Shown: positions 10,336 through 22,769, counted from the first letter of the stretch. The stretch: 64,000 bases of DNA from Lepidostoma basale (GCA_022606425.2 JAHDVF020000221.1:310001-374000); one strand, 5' to 3'. The notes: generated from the sequence alone by a model not told the origin. Program-made: numbers and translations.

Positions 10336-10591
10336 CTTGGAGGCAAAGCGACCAATCAAATTATGTTTTTGTTTGTAATTAAAATTTTAATGCATTATAC
10401 AGAAGTGAACTTCAGTGCAATCGTATTATGTATGCTTTGAACATTATTACGGCGTAACTACTTACAAAAAGGTGAGGGTATTAAAGTTTCAGTGACTTTT
10501 CTAGATAAGATTCTATCATAAAACGGCACTAGTCCTCCGCAAACGAAATTATTTTGTACATATGTATAAAAAATAAAAAAAAATAAAAAAA

Positions 10592-10885
<294 letters not shown>

Positions 10886-10914
10886 TCATCATCATCATCA
10901 TCATCAGCCGTCTG

Positions 10915-12291
10915 TCATCCACTGCTGAATGTAGGCCTCTCCCCCAAAGCCCTCCACCGCCCCCTATCCATTGCCGCTCCCATCCATCCATGTCCAGCAA
11001 TCCTCTTCAGATCGTCGGTCCAGCGGGCAGGGGGACGTCCAACTCTACGGAATCCTGTACGCGGTCTCCACTCCAGAACCCGTCTTCCCCATCGGCTGTC
11101 GGTTCTCCGACAGATATGGCCAGCCCACCGCCACTTCAGCCCGCCCATCCGTAGAGCCACCTCAGTCACCTTGGTTTGTTGTCGAATAAATTCGTTTCTA
11201 AATCTATCCCTCAAGGTTATTCCAAGCATGGCTCTTTCCATGGCGCGCTGGGCAACCTTGAATCTGTAGACTAGACCTTTTGTCAATGTCCACGTCTCGG
11301 CTCCGTATGTTATGACTGGCAAAACGCACTGGTTGAAGACTTTAGTCTTGAGGCATTGTGGTATTTTAGAAGTGAAAACATGACGTAATTTCCCAAAGGC
11401 CGCCCAACCCAACTGAATTCTTCGGTTGGCTTCTTTCTCGAAATTATCTCGTCCTAATTGTATGATTTGGCCAAGATATGTGTATTCTTGTACCACTTCG
11501 AGAGCCGACCCATCGACGGTTACTGATCCCGGGATAATATGTTCATTATACATGACTTTCGTCTTGTCCATATTCATCCCGAGACCCACTCGTCTGGATG
11601 CAGTGTTCAGTTCATCTAGCATGCCTTCTAGATGCCCAGCAGATTCCGCCAGAATAACAATGTCATCCGCAAAACGAAGGTGAGATATGTATTCGCCATT
11701 TATGTTGAGGCCACGTTCAGACCAGTCCAAAGTTTTAAATATATCTTCCAAAGCACAAGTGAACAGCTTCGGAGATATCACATCCCCTTGTCTGACTCCC
11801 CGTTGCAGCTCAATCGGTTTGGTCTTCTGGTTTTGGATTTGAACGGACATTGTGGCGTTATTATAGAGGCATTTCAACACCTGTACGTAATTCCAATCAA
11901 TCTGGTTTCGCTGCAGAGACTCCAGAACAGCCCAGGTCTCGACAGAGTCGAAGGCCTTCTCATAGTCCACAAAGGCAAGGCATAGGGGTCGATTATATTC
12001 TTCTGTTTTCTGGATAATCTGCCTAACTGTATGGATGTGGTCTATGGTGCTGAAGTTTGCTCTGAACCCAGCCTGCTCCGGAGGCTGAAAATCGTCAAAT
12101 CTGCGGGAAAGACGGTTTGTTATGATCCTTGAGAACAACTTATAAACGTGGCTTAGGAGTGAGATCGGCCTGTAGTTTTTTAACAAAGTCTTGTCTCCTT
12201 TTTTGAAAAAGAGGACCACGATACTTTCGCTCCACGCTTTCGGTGTGCATTCCTTACGCAGTACGGAATTAAACATTTTTGTAGTGCGCAT
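10915..12291 (-). pseudogene. LINE-B reverse transcriptase and C-terminal domain (third piece)
   Basis: 458 codons. RT blocks in order: YRPISLLSHVYKLFSRI (about residues 40-56), QAGFRANFSTIDH, LAFVDYEKAFDSVE (motif A Asp), GVRQGDVISPKLF, LRFADDIVILAE (catalytic FADD), MNMDKTKVM and YTYLGQII. The C-terminal part has [41 protein letters not shown] and [16 protein letters not shown], typical of RTE-type LINEs. The polymerase would copy the element's RNA at the nicked target in the nucleus. It overlaps the previous piece in another frame, so a single small indel near 12290 split them. Confidence 0.85.
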
Positions 12292-13232
12292 AGAATTGGG
12301 AGTCCTCCGGCTTTTAGAAGTTCTGTGGTGATTCCATCTTCTCCTGGTGCCTTGTTGTTTTTCAGCTGTCTCAGGGCCATCTCAATTTCATCTATGTTTA
12401 TCTCTGGGAGATCGTCAGTATGGTGGCGGGTTATTTTAGCTCTGGGATCACCATCTTCGTCATGTAGTACGGGCCTTGTAGCGTGTTTAGAGTAGAGACG
12501 TCCATAGTATTTTTCGACTTCCGCGAGTAACTCTGGTTTGGAGGTAACGATATTGCCGTCTTCATTTTTCAGTTTAGTCAGTTGGCTTCTGCCCAGTTTT
12601 TGTGTAAACACTTTGGACCCCCTATTCTGTTCAATTGCGTCCTTGATCATTTGTGTGTTTGCGTTTCGAAGATCCCTTCGAATCGCCGAATTGATCTGTT
12701 TACTCAAGTTTCGGGAAGTAATTGAAGCCATATCTGACCCAGCTATTTCTCGTCTCCTTTTCATGAGTTCCAGTGTCTCGCTGGAAAGTTTGGACTTCTT
12801 TCCATCACGCTTCGTTGGAAAGTGTTTACGTCCGGTTTCGTATAGGATTTTTGTTATACATGTGTTCTCCTCGTCAACATTTTCGGTATCTTCCAATGCG
12901 TCAAATTGGTTTTTAAGTTCTAGTTGGAAATTATTGGAGCTCACATTGGCTTCCAGCAGATTTGGGCGGATAGTTGATCTCATCAGTCGAGTTCTCTCGA
13001 TTTTATAGTTGATATTTATGCAGGCTCTTACTAGACGGTGATCACTTCCGGTTTTAAATCTGTTGATAACCGTGACGTCTTCAACTATGTGTCTCTTGTC
13101 CGCAATGATGAAGTCGATCTCATTTTTGGTAACTTTGTCAGCACTATGCCAGGTCCATCTCCTTTGGGGCTTCTTCTTGAAGAAAGAGTTCATCAGAAAT
13201 AATTTCCGTAGCTCCAAGAAATTTGCTAGCAT
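12180..13232 (-). pseudogene. LINE-B endonuclease C-terminus and linker (second piece)
   Basis: 350 codons in the same frame as the first piece, after the TAG stop. It begins with the end of the AP-type endonuclease: RRWTWHSADKVTKNEIDFI (catalytic-domain Asp) and GSDHRLV (the SDH motif). A charged linker follows, then EIEMALRQLKNNKAPGEDGI, the entry to the RT domain. The last ~37 residues are out of frame. Confidence 0.85.
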
Positions 13233-13274
13233 TTGTCCCCTCGAATTTCTGTTACCAATACCGTATGGTCCGAT

Positions 13275-13914
13275 CTACGATTCATCAAACTTCTGTATTC
13301 CCATTTTGGCGTTGAAATCTCCCATAACAACACTGAAGTGGGTTTTGGTGGTGTTATCTAGGGCCCGTGTAACGTCTTCATAGAAGGCCTCTACATCCTC
13401 ATCCGGATATTTACTTTGAGGTGCATATACTTGTATGATCTTTAGAGAGTATCTATCCGTTAATTTGAGGATCATGTATGCCACGCGGCCCGACACACTG
13501 CTCACCTCCACTACATTATTGATCAGGGCTTTGTTGATCAGGAAGCCAACGCCGCCTTGGGAGAGTTGTTCGCCTCCCTCTCGATAGTAGAGTAGATGGC
13601 CAGAGTCGAGGGTTATCGTATCTTCTCCTTCTCTACGGACTTCTGATAGTCCTAGAACGTGCCACTTTATCTTACTCAGTTCCACCTCGAGTGCCTCAAT
13701 GTGTTCATTCAATCTCAGCGTTCGTCCGTTGAAAGTTGCCAGATGTAGTCGTCGTTGTTGGTAGCCGGCCGTAACCCGGGGATTCTTCGCACCCCCTACC
13801 CTACCGTTACCGTGGTCGCTACCTTGACCAGGAATAGAAGGGCTACCGGGAACTAGGGGCCATTTTGTTGGTGTGTTCATCATTTTTGGTTTGGGAGGTT
13901 TTGCCCTAATCACC

Positions 13915-13916
<2 letters not shown>
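13275..13916 (-). pseudogene. LINE-B AP-like endonuclease N-terminus (first piece)
   Basis: 213 codons from ATG at 13916-13914. Motifs: LHLATFNGRTL (usual N), HVLGLSEVRR (catalytic Glu), IQVYAPQS and VVMGDFNAKMG (Asp and Asn). The frame ends in TAG after KFDES, 14 codons before the next Met. This is the family often annotated as 'craniofacial development protein 2-like' in insects. The enzyme nicks target DNA to prime reverse transcription. Confidence 0.85.
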
Positions 13917-14620
<704 letters not shown>

Positions 14621-14855
14621 GACCTTCGTGGCAGAGTGGTTACGAGCTCTGACTTCCATGTTGAAGGTCCTGGGTTCGATTCCCGGCGATGGCAGTGTGA
14701 TTGTTACACTGTCTTTGGTCTGGTGTAGAATTCACGTGACAGTAAAATGGCGATAGATTGGCTACCTATCACATGTCACGAGAGTCAATATAATAGCTAA
14801 AAAATAAAAATTGTACACAGTAATTGGGTCCAAACGACCTGTTGTGTACATAAAA

Positions 14856-14888
<33 letters not shown>
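14621..14888 (+). mobile_element. tRNA-derived SINE, copy S1
   Basis: The tRNA-like head has an A box (GTGGCAGAGTGG) and an exact B box (GGTTCGATTCC), the internal RNA polymerase III promoter. The body contains GTCTTTGGTCTGGTGT, AAAATGGCGATAGATTGG and CAATATAATAGCT and ends in a (TAA)n tail. Best preserved copy together with S4 and S5. The 63-codon frame over it is not a gene. Confidence 0.85.
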
Positions 14889-15261
14889 TGAAAGATATTT
14901 TCATTCATGAATTTGGAGTTTTTTTAAAACAGGAATTTTAAAATATATCGTTAAATTATTTTGGATGGCTGAGAATGACATTAGCCCAAACAGTAAACAT
15001 CTTCTCGAATTATGGCAAGTCGGATTATTCTCGCTACAGAAGCGTTAAATTCATAATTACTTTTATGGGAAAGGTACGCAAAAAGTGTTAACAATATTGT
15101 TGTTCCACACAATAATATAATTTCAAATAAAACGTATGTAGGCTATTGAACCCGACGATAGGGTCACTTACTTTTGATGACCATATAGCTATAATGAACA
15201 GCCAATAAACCCCTAAATGTCACTTTCCACTCCTTTCAATACAATATATATCATAAAAAAA
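14889..15261. other. Unassigned stretch
   Basis: Nothing recognised. Confidence 0.4.
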
Positions 15262-15494
15262 TGATGTAAATGGAACCAAAAATAGAGGAAGACCGAGGAA
15301 AACGTGGCACGATCAAATAAATCAAATATTGAATGTCGGCCATGTGGGGAGTCAGAGAAATCGACGCACGTGCATGACACGATGTATGAATGTTGAGGAA
15401 CCGAGAGAAATATGTCAGGAAAGAAAAGTGTGGCAGTCCATTCTTTCTGCCTACCCCTTCGGGGAGACGGTGTGATGGTTAGTTAGTTAGTTAA
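15262..15494 (+). mobile_element. LINE-A copy A8, intact 3' end
   Basis: Plus-strand copy with the RKTWHD region, the terminal hairpin ACCCCTTCGGGGAG and the tail GGTTAGTTAGTTAG. Followed by a short H1 head fragment (TTATTGTTTCTTGAACAATG, about 15515-15540). Confidence 0.8.
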
Positions 15495-15544
15495 AAAACC
15501 AATAATAGATTTATTTATTGTTTCTTGAACAATGATGTAAAACT

Positions 15545-16345
15545 AAAATGATGTGATTTTTAAAATGTTACGTTTACGAGTATATAGGTATATGATTCTT
15601 CTTAGTATAAGGTGCGTGGTTATGATTATGTATATATAAAATCCACTATATAGCTAGTTCAATACAAACACCATCCAGTTGTAACTAAAGTCACCGATGC
15701 ATAAGAAAACACAAGACACAAGAACAGTAGTTTTAATTATTGCAATATTGCATCAGATATTGTAGGTCAGACTAGGGTACTGACCTGGCGAAAATAGAAA
15801 GATTTTTTTCACAGCTGTATTGCAAGAATCGGTTTTTAAAATAAAAAATTAAATAGTGTAAACGGAAGTCTTATGCGTTTAATAAAAAGGCTTGGTGGAA
15901 GAATGTTTAACCGTTTTAGTGCTAAGCAATTTTTGCAAAAATGGGTCAATTACTATACGAGTACATATATTGATTAATTAAGAGGAAAAAATAATGGTGT
16001 CAAATAAAACACTCTAATTTACACTAATATCAATCAATTTTAATAATTATTTAATGAGCACCAAAAACACACTGAAACTCGCAGCGTTTTTGCGCTGCGT
16101 CGCAATTTTCGATACAAACGATCGCAGCGCTTTTGCGCCGCGTAGCATTCTAACGGTTAAACATATGTGTATCATTTTTAAATCTATCTTATCTTATATT
16201 TTTTGTAACGGATTTCGTCAGAATCGATAAAATTCGTAAAAATGGATTTCTTTTCTATTTTATATATTAAGTTATTTGATTAAATAATAAATATATATGT
16301 AGTAAAAATGTGAAAAAAAGTCAATACATTATTCTAATGTTTCTT
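15545..16345. other. Unassigned stretch with short inverted GCAGCG motifs
   Basis: Contains CGCAGCGTTTTTGCGCTGCG near 16080-16099 and CGCAGCGCTTTTGCGCCGCG nearby, two small hairpin-capable sites in otherwise A+T-rich DNA. No gene seen. Confidence 0.4.
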
Positions 16346-16502
16346 TTTTATACACTTTGCATTCAATACTCATTTATTTAAAAAAATACTAAACATGTTT
16401 TTTATTTTTTTTATTTATATCATTGATGAAGGGCTTGTGTGTCCGAAACGTGTTTGGTATTTTTTTTTTTTAATAAATAAGTGTATACAAAGTATATAAA
16501 AA
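16346..16502. repeat. H4 foldback with hammerhead-like sense arm
   Basis: Left arm (TATACACTTTGC...AAACATGTTT) mirrors the right arm (GAAACGTGTTTGG...TACAAAGTATA). The sense unit at 16417-16460 has a six-pair stem I, ATATCA with TGGTAT (one G-T), TTGATGA (C3 to T), stem II GGGC...GTCC and GAAA. The cleavage triplet is GTT. Confidence 0.65.
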
Positions 16503-17639
16503 AAACATTAAACATCTGCAACACAAAGTTATAGCGAATATAGAAGACATTATTCTAATTGAATATTATCAAAATATATATAAATTTAATATATAATATT
16601 TCATTTTGAAATATTCAAAATATTACAAATATCTAATCTTGAATATTGCGAGATAATCACTTTTCATCTTTTTTTTTCTTATTGAGAAAAATTATCTCAA
16701 AAGTGAAATAAACAGACTGCATTCTGGGCTTCCACAGTGTTAATAATAAAGATAATTTTAAAATATTTTTTGTAATATAATTTTTCCGTGCATAACAATA
16801 AATATATTAACGACTTATTAATTATTCTTATTGTTTTCACCGGTTTCCGAAGTATGCTAGTATAGGCTTGTTCTGTAAGCTGCCGAAAGAGGTCAACATT
16901 TTATTACGAGTAGAAATTGAATAAAAATATCACTTTACTTTTAATCGGTTTTAAATTTTATTTTTTGTTTAAAAATGTATATAAAAGTTAAACTAGAATA
17001 AATGGTAGCGAACCCCACATCATTTCAATGATTTTTGCATACAATAGAATGTCTACGTTTAGCCTAAAATAGTACTTCCTAGTACAATGTTACGAGTCAG
17101 ATATTCAACTACGTAAGAATCCGATATTGTCTTCATAATATTTTTAATTACGAGTTTCATTTCAAAGAGAATAAACTCCAAAGCTAATAATATGTTCATT
17201 CATCAAAAATTATAATTGCTCAGTAATTAGTGAATTTAGAAGGACGACAATGTGATAACAATTGATGAAGAAGTGAATTATGTTCTCAAACTTTACGTGG
17301 GATCGAATATAAAGCTGAAATACAAGGCTGAGTTTTATTAGACAATTGTTAACAGACAATTTAGTTAAGTACTCGTATTAAACCCATTTCTATACTTTGG
17401 AACCGTCGTTCAAATTCTCAATATCATCAACCAATTGTTGAATTCTTAACCTTAAAACCACTTTTCAATATGAAACACGATTAATAATCTTTTAATTTTA
17501 ATGCGCATATGAAGTACATTTTTAATTACTAAATTAACAACACAAAAAATGGGTATGTAAATGTGTGCATTGTCTTCTCTTTTCGACATTTCACAGTCAA
17601 ATTATTATTATGAAGTTTCTTTTCCATCTTCTTCCTCTT
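16503..17639. other. Unassigned A+T-rich stretch
   Basis: A small inverted pair (GAGATAATCACTTTTCA with AAATTATCTCAAAAGTG) lies near 16649-16710. No coding signal. Confidence 0.4.
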
Positions 17640-18060
17640 CTTAAAGTGCCCTGTCAGGTCCCCCCGACGTTAGCGATCACTCTGGTAAACTCTTCCCTAT
17701 CCTGCGTTGTCCGGAATAGCTCCTCCACAGTTCCGATTCCCGTCCATTCCCTCACATTGCGCAGCCAAGAGATCTGCCTTCTCCCTGCCCCCCTGCGGCC
17801 CTCTAAAATTAGATGCAGCAGGCGATATTTTTCTCCTCGTAGATATAAAATCTTGCGGACTTTGATCAATGTCAGCAGCTCTCTATTTACTCCTGCACGA
17901 TTCAGGACTTCTGTGTTCGTCACTCTGTCTGTCCATGGGATCCTGAACATTTTTCGGTGAAGCCACATTTCAAATGCCTCTAACCGGTTCATTGTCTTTA
18001 CTTTTAATGTCCATGTCTCACACCCTTTTGTCCATGTCTCACACTCTTTTCTATCTCATG
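17640..18060 (-). mobile_element. LINE-D C-terminal fragment, copy 1
   Basis: The minus frame of 112 codons (17992-17654) reads MNRLEAFEMWLHRKMFRIPW, then TDRVTNTEVLNRAG, KYRLLHLILEGRRGAGRRQI and WLRNVREWTGI. This is the post-RT region of an endonuclease-RT LINE. The 3' tail is (GAA)n-like. A 24-base partial duplication (TGTCCATGTCTCACAC) occurs at its upstream end. Confidence 0.75.
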
Positions 18061-18082
18061 TGCGTAATTTCTATTTTCTATC

Positions 18083-18680
18083 AACTAACTAGCTAACTAA
18101 CCATCACGCCGTCTCCACGAAGGGGTAGGCAGAAAGAATGATCTGCCACACTTTTCTTTCCTGACATATTTCTCTCGCTGCCTCAACATTCATACATCGG
18201 GTCATGCACGCGCGTCGATTTCTCTGACTCCTCACATGGCCGACATTCAATATTTGATTTATTTGATCGTGCCACGTTTTCCTCGGTATTCCTCTATTTC
18301 TGGTTCCATTTACATAGTTACCATTTATTTTTTTAGCATTCTTTCTTCATTCATTCTTTCCATATGTCCAAACCATCTTAATGATCCTTTCATTATTTTG
18401 TTCATAACACCATCATTCGCACCGCATTCACTTCTTATATTTTCATTCGAGACTCTATCATACACAGAGTATCCACACATTCGTCTAAGAGATCTCATTT
18501 CTACTGCATTTATTCTACTTTCATTCTTCTTTTGCCAGTTCCATGCTTCGCTTCCATACATACATAAGGGTCGGTAGAAGAACACCATTGTGCACTGCCA
18601 TTCTAGCTTTTTTTGATAGGTTTTTGTTTGCGATGACAACTTTATGTGCACCATTCACTTTGTTGCCTGCCCCAACCCTT
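18083..18680 (-). mobile_element. LINE-A copy A9
   Basis: Inverted GTTA tail, 3' end and RT C-terminus. The minus frame at 18654-18325 carries YGSEAWNWQKKNESRINAVE and MRSLRRMCGYSVYDRVSNEN. Truncated at CCCCAACCCTT, almost the same point as A1. Confidence 0.85.
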
Positions 18681-18834
18681 ATCTATTATGTTATTATCCT
18701 TATTCTCGTTTTTGTGTTTACGTTATGTGTCAGTGTCTGTTTATGTGTGCAAATATGAATTACCTTTGTTACTAAACAGGTAATTTTTTGTAAAAGCCCT
18801 TGCGGCGTTTATGTCAAAAATAAATAAACACTGT

Positions 18835-19010
18835 TACAGTATGACATTTTTTTTATTTTTATACACAAATTTGAAAATATCGCTACAGCCGTTTCGCCAA
18901 GAAAATTGGGATATTATATTATAACAATGTTGTAAATTTAACAGTTAATAATATTGAAGTATCATAGTGTTTCGGCCAAAACAATAGACTATTTAAATAC
19001 ATTTTCAATC
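18835..19010. repeat. H9 fragment, ribozyme 3' half only
   Basis: Minus strand has TTGGCGAAACGGCTGT but no CTGATGA. The H9 tail (ATAATATTGAAGTATCATAG, TTTCGGCC) follows. Confidence 0.5.
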
Positions 19011-19489
19011 TAATCTTAATGTAATGCAAATCGTACCATTTAAGTTTAATTTTGAAAATTATCTATAAAATCTTGGATTACGTCCAATGTGATAAAATTT
19101 ACACATTATGAACTCGGTCGCCCAATTTTTTTAAATATTATTTATGTGGATAAAAACAAAATCATAGATTTGCCTAATCAAGAACACGCTTCAAATAAGG
19201 TAGGTAGGTTTTAAATATTTATGCCGAGAGTTTTTTTAGTTCACTTTTAGCACGATTCCCGGATTTTGACAGTAAAAATTAAAAGTTTCATATTTATGTT
19301 GTTTATATTATGTAAAACGTTCGTTTTCGTGTTTTAAATTCGCTAGTATCGTTTACTAATTTTAAAAGAAACTTTGATTTTTTCGATTATTGAGATAAGA
19401 GCGCCAATTGCAGTGAAAATTCATCTACCAGGCACGTACTGTTTTTTAATTTATTTTTGGAGTTTTTTAGATGTTTTTTAATACTTACT
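19011..19489. other. Unassigned A+T-rich stretch
   Basis: Nothing recognised. Confidence 0.45.
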
Positions 19490-19860
19490 AACTTACTTCC
19501 TATGGCCATACAACTCTTGAAGGGTTTTAGCCTCCTTGATGATTTTTCGCCCAGCTCTTCGATCCTTCGCCTTTTGCTCCCAGCAGTCCGATTCGCCCAA
19601 CCTAGCCAGGTCAGCCAGAACATTGTCCATTAGGCGCTGTTTAGACCTTCCTAGAGGTCTTACTCCAGTCAGTCTATACGCGTATAGGGTCTTGATTGCT
19701 CTGGTCTCTTCAGCTCGGCATACTTGCCCAATCCATGCTAGGCGACCGGCTCTCACGGTGCTCGTTATAAGGGGCTGCTGGGTCATCGTACAGATCGTTT
19801 GGTTGGTTTTATGCCTCCAAGTTCCCGCTAATTCTAAGTATTCTATTCTCAAAATATTTA
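19490..19860 (-). mobile_element. LINE-F C-terminal fragment, copy 1
   Basis: 119 codons on the minus strand: TWRHKTNQTICTMTQQPLIT, RAGRLAWIGQVCRAEETRAI, GRSKQRLMDNVLADL and EAKTLQELYGHRK. This is the post-RT C-terminus of a non-LTR element, ending in its natural stop. Confidence 0.75.
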
Positions 19861-20361
19861 TTCTTTTTTAATACAAAGTTTTATATTTCCAAACGACTCT
19901 AGATAATCAGTGGTCTAATTGTATATTATTTCTTATACTCAATAATATAAGCATTTTCAACGTCAAGTATATGTTTTATACCATGAAAACAGCGTGATAC
20001 AAAAATGGTCAATAGCATCAAAAGTTTGTAGAGTTCATAACCTCAAAACCATCTTCATAATAATTGGCTTCCGCTGTCGCTATCGTGAAATAATCTGTTT
20101 TTCAGGTTCCAGTTGTCGGACATTAAGTGGGACACTAAATTATTTTGCACATTGCGCTAATGATGATGGCTGTGGAATTTTAACATTTTAAGACAAATGT
20201 CTACAAATTTCGTGTGAATCTTCCCACTGGAACGTGCATATACAGATATATGACTATAAAATAATTACGTTTGTTCTTCTTCATAACAGTCATCTACTGG
20301 CACCTACCCCAGGCCATCCCTCTGCATTATCCAGACTTTTCCAGTTTTCTCCAATCGTTAT

Positions 20362-20420
20362 TAACAATACTTAGGAAATTGAAAATATCTTTGTTTAATC
20401 CACTAATTATTAAAATAAAA
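20362..20420 (-). repeat. H7 left arm, partner of the ribozyme arm at 20936
   Basis: AGGAAATTGAAAATATCTTT and TTTAATCCACTAATTATTAA are the inverse of 20985-21045. The two arms of one foldback are now about 550 bases apart, with element G between them. Confidence 0.6.
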
Positions 20421-20619
20421 TAAGATTTAATAATTAATAATCAGATTCCTCCTTTTACTCCTTTCTCCTTAAATACATTGTCTACATTTAATCTCCCAAG
20501 CTCACATTCCCAATCAAATGCAAATTAATCATTTATTAATTTCTATATAAATTACGTCTTTTCAAATGTATATTTTTTCTAAATTACAATTTTTATATTT
20601 TTTAATATTATCAATATGT

Positions 20620-20784
20620 ATGAGATGCCTATTGGTGGCGATGAGGTTCGCAACCCATCACACCGCGTCTCCCGCGGAGCGAAAAGAGAATGATGGAGTG
20701 CCGCATCAGTAAAAGTGTGACAGTCCATTCTTTCTGCCTACCCTTTCGGGGAGACGGCGTAATGGTTAGTTAGTTTAGTTAGTT
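20620..20784 (+). mobile_element. Element G, 5'-truncated copy inside the H7 foldback
   Basis: ATGCCTATTGGTGGCGATGA, GTTCGCAACCCATCACACCG, then the LINE-A-type end and (GTTA)n tail. Confidence 0.7.
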
Positions 20785-20935
20785 AATATTATTTATTTGT
20801 TCTTACTGTTAAAAAAATTATTATTTGTACTTATAAACAAATAGCCCAGGTTAATTTTTAAATTTGAATTATCGTATCGAATTTTAAATGCGTTTTTATA
20901 TTAGTCTTTCTTTGTTTAGTTTTTATTATATTTTT

Positions 20936-20974
20936 ACACCTGAAGATGGAGGTATCCTCCGAAACATGTCGTGT
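20936..20974 (+). ncRNA. Hammerhead ribozyme, small Penelope-type (family H7)
   Basis: All elements of a hammerhead are present in order. Stem I is ACAC (20936-20939) with GTGT (20971-20974). The core is CTGAAGA (20940-20946). Stem II is GGAGG-TAT-CCTCC (20948-20960), followed by GAAA (20961-20964). A stem III too small to fold alone, the palindrome ACATGT, leads to GTC (20968-20970). Self-cleavage is predicted after C970. In known small hammerheads of Penelope-like elements such a palindromic stem III is completed by pairing of two RNAs. Activity itself is inferred. Confidence 0.75.
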
Positions 20975-21045
20975 TTTTTAATATTTTTTTAATAATTAGT
21001 GGATTAAACAAAGTTATTTTCAATTTCCTTAGAATATTACTATGG
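20975..21045 (+). repeat. H7 right arm downstream of the ribozyme
   Basis: TTTAATAATTAGTGGATTAA and ATTTTCAATTTCCTTAG mirror the left arm at 20362-20420. Confidence 0.6.
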
Positions 21046-21635
21046 AAATCCAGTGTTAATGCCTTAGCTTCAATAAGTTATTACTTATGTTTTTGCTTAA
21101 GTCGTTGTTCATTAGAAGAGGAAGTGTGTGTCTTCGCTGTGATGGCACTTACTGTTCATTAGAAGAAAATAGGAGTAGATTAGTAATTTGTGGCCCGCGT
21201 CCTTCTTGATTTCTTACATAAATTATTTTTAACGTAAGTCCCGCATGGACGAGGGACGAGCCTGGATTGAATGAGCAAAGCTGACGAAAGGCGCCGTTCT
21301 TCTATAACAGCTTCGGGTAAGCGATGGAAATTCTCTGTCCTATGTTCATTAGAAGTCCGAGTTTTTAGGCAGAGAGGTGTTCTTTTACCATGCATGGTGA
21401 TTAGTCCAGTGATGAAACCTCCTCCTTTATCCAGACTTGGTACCGGAAGTATCCAAGAAAACTATTTCGTCGTCGCAGACAGAGTATAGAATTTAGTGTT
21501 TGAAACAACGTTTATACCATTATATAGTGGGTCTTTTAAAATTATTTATTAAATCATTTTATTATTATTATTTTTAATAAAATAAGTTGATGATAATCAA
21601 ATGATTTTACTGAAATCTCTTGATGGAAGTTCATT
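21046..21635. other. Unassigned stretch
   Basis: ATTAGAAG-containing segments recur at about 21110, 21154 and 21346. No gene recognised; the 63-72 codon frames have no domain. Confidence 0.4.
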
Positions 21636-21849
21636 TTAAATAATAATTAAATAAAACGATGTTTTTTAACTACTTCCACTTTTGTCTTTATTTAGACAGC
21701 GACCGGTTTCGCCAGGCTCGCTGGCATCGACAGACTGGTGATGCCACCAGTCTGTCGATGCCAGCGAGCCTGGCGAAACCGGTCGCTGTCTAAATAAAGA
21801 CAAAAGTGGAAGTAGTTAAAAAACATCGTTTTATTTAATTATTATTTAA
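21636..21849. repeat. H5 perfect 105-bp foldback carrying two hammerhead-like units
   Basis: 21636-21740 and 21745-21849 are exact inverse copies around a 4-base loop. The sense arm has stem I CAGT/GCTG, CTGTCGA (A6 to T), stem II GCCAG-CGAGC-CTGGC, GAAA (21775-21778) and the palindrome ACCGGT ending in GTC (21782-21784). The antisense arm is identical, so whatever made it is recent or under gene conversion. Confidence 0.8.
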
Positions 21850-21925
21850 GTTGATGATGAAATGATTCGATTACCATTTTATCAGTTTATCAATTTATTT
21901 ATTATATTTACTCTGAAGATATTAT

Positions 21926-22088
21926 AAACATATGAGAAATGAGATGGTTCTACTTTAGAAAGACAAAATACTCTCTAAAGTCAAGAGTATTTGTCTTCTG
22001 TGCGCACTTTCACTAATATGAATGACGTCGATCTCCGAGGTAATCATGTTCAGTAGACTGATTGCTCTTCGCAGCGGCATCAATAATT
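21926..22088 (-). mobile_element. CR1-like LINE 3' fragment
   Basis: Same 3' segment as the nested element at 7920 (TCAAGAGTATTTGTCTTCTG, GACGTCGATCTCCGAGG). The minus strand matches LLNMI-type sequence and SEIDV...HISES. Confidence 0.7.
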
Positions 22089-22769
22089 CCATCAACAACT
22101 TATTTTATTTAAAAAAAAACAATTGAAATAGTTTTTATTTATATTCCACAAGACAAATTGTTTAAAAAAAATCTATTTAATCATATAACGTAAGCGTATA
22201 TACCATACATTGTGTATACATTTTTTCTGTTCACTTGCGCTGATATAATCAAATTTGTCGGTCTATGAGGTCACAGCTCTGATTATTAGATTTGTGAACT
22301 TTAAGCATCCGATCCGACGCAAAAGTGAAAATTATGAAGGGAAGTGGGTAGTCGGAAAGGAGTTGTTGAGACAATCAGATTTTACACCGGATGAGTGTAC
22401 ATGATACACGATAGCGCTGGCAATACCAGACGGGCCAATCTGGCCTTAATCTTTCAAGAGCCCTCACTTTACGTTACATATAAAAGCATGTGTATATAGT
22501 AAATTGTGGTTGTATTCACTTATTACAATTTCACTATTAAACTATCAAAACTTATTGTATCACCGCACTAGAAGATTAAATAACGGAACATGTATTTAAA
22601 AATTCATTCAAATATATTTTTTCGTTGTAATTGCATTCAGTGATATATTAACTTATTTATTGTTTCTTCTATTCAACATTACTTTGTGTTGCGAATTTAT
22701 TGAATAATGTTTATTTCTTTGTAAAAAACACTTTATTAAAAAAATATATTAAATTATTTTGCGATATGG
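22089..22769. other. Unassigned A+T-rich stretch
   Basis: No gene or known repeat of this window recognised. Confidence 0.45.

Noticed and set aside
11426..13383. Plus-strand frames of 85-156 codons across LINE-B
   Set aside because: Shadows of the minus-strand endonuclease/reverse transcriptase.
17565..17960. 131-codon plus-strand frame
   Set aside because: Shadow of the LINE-D protein on the minus strand.
18236..18577. Repeated plus-strand Phe/Ser-rich frames (also at 27221, 36212, 49177, 52471, 55235)
   Set aside because: All are the antisense of LINE-A reverse transcriptase, so their similarity reflects repeat copies and not a gene family.
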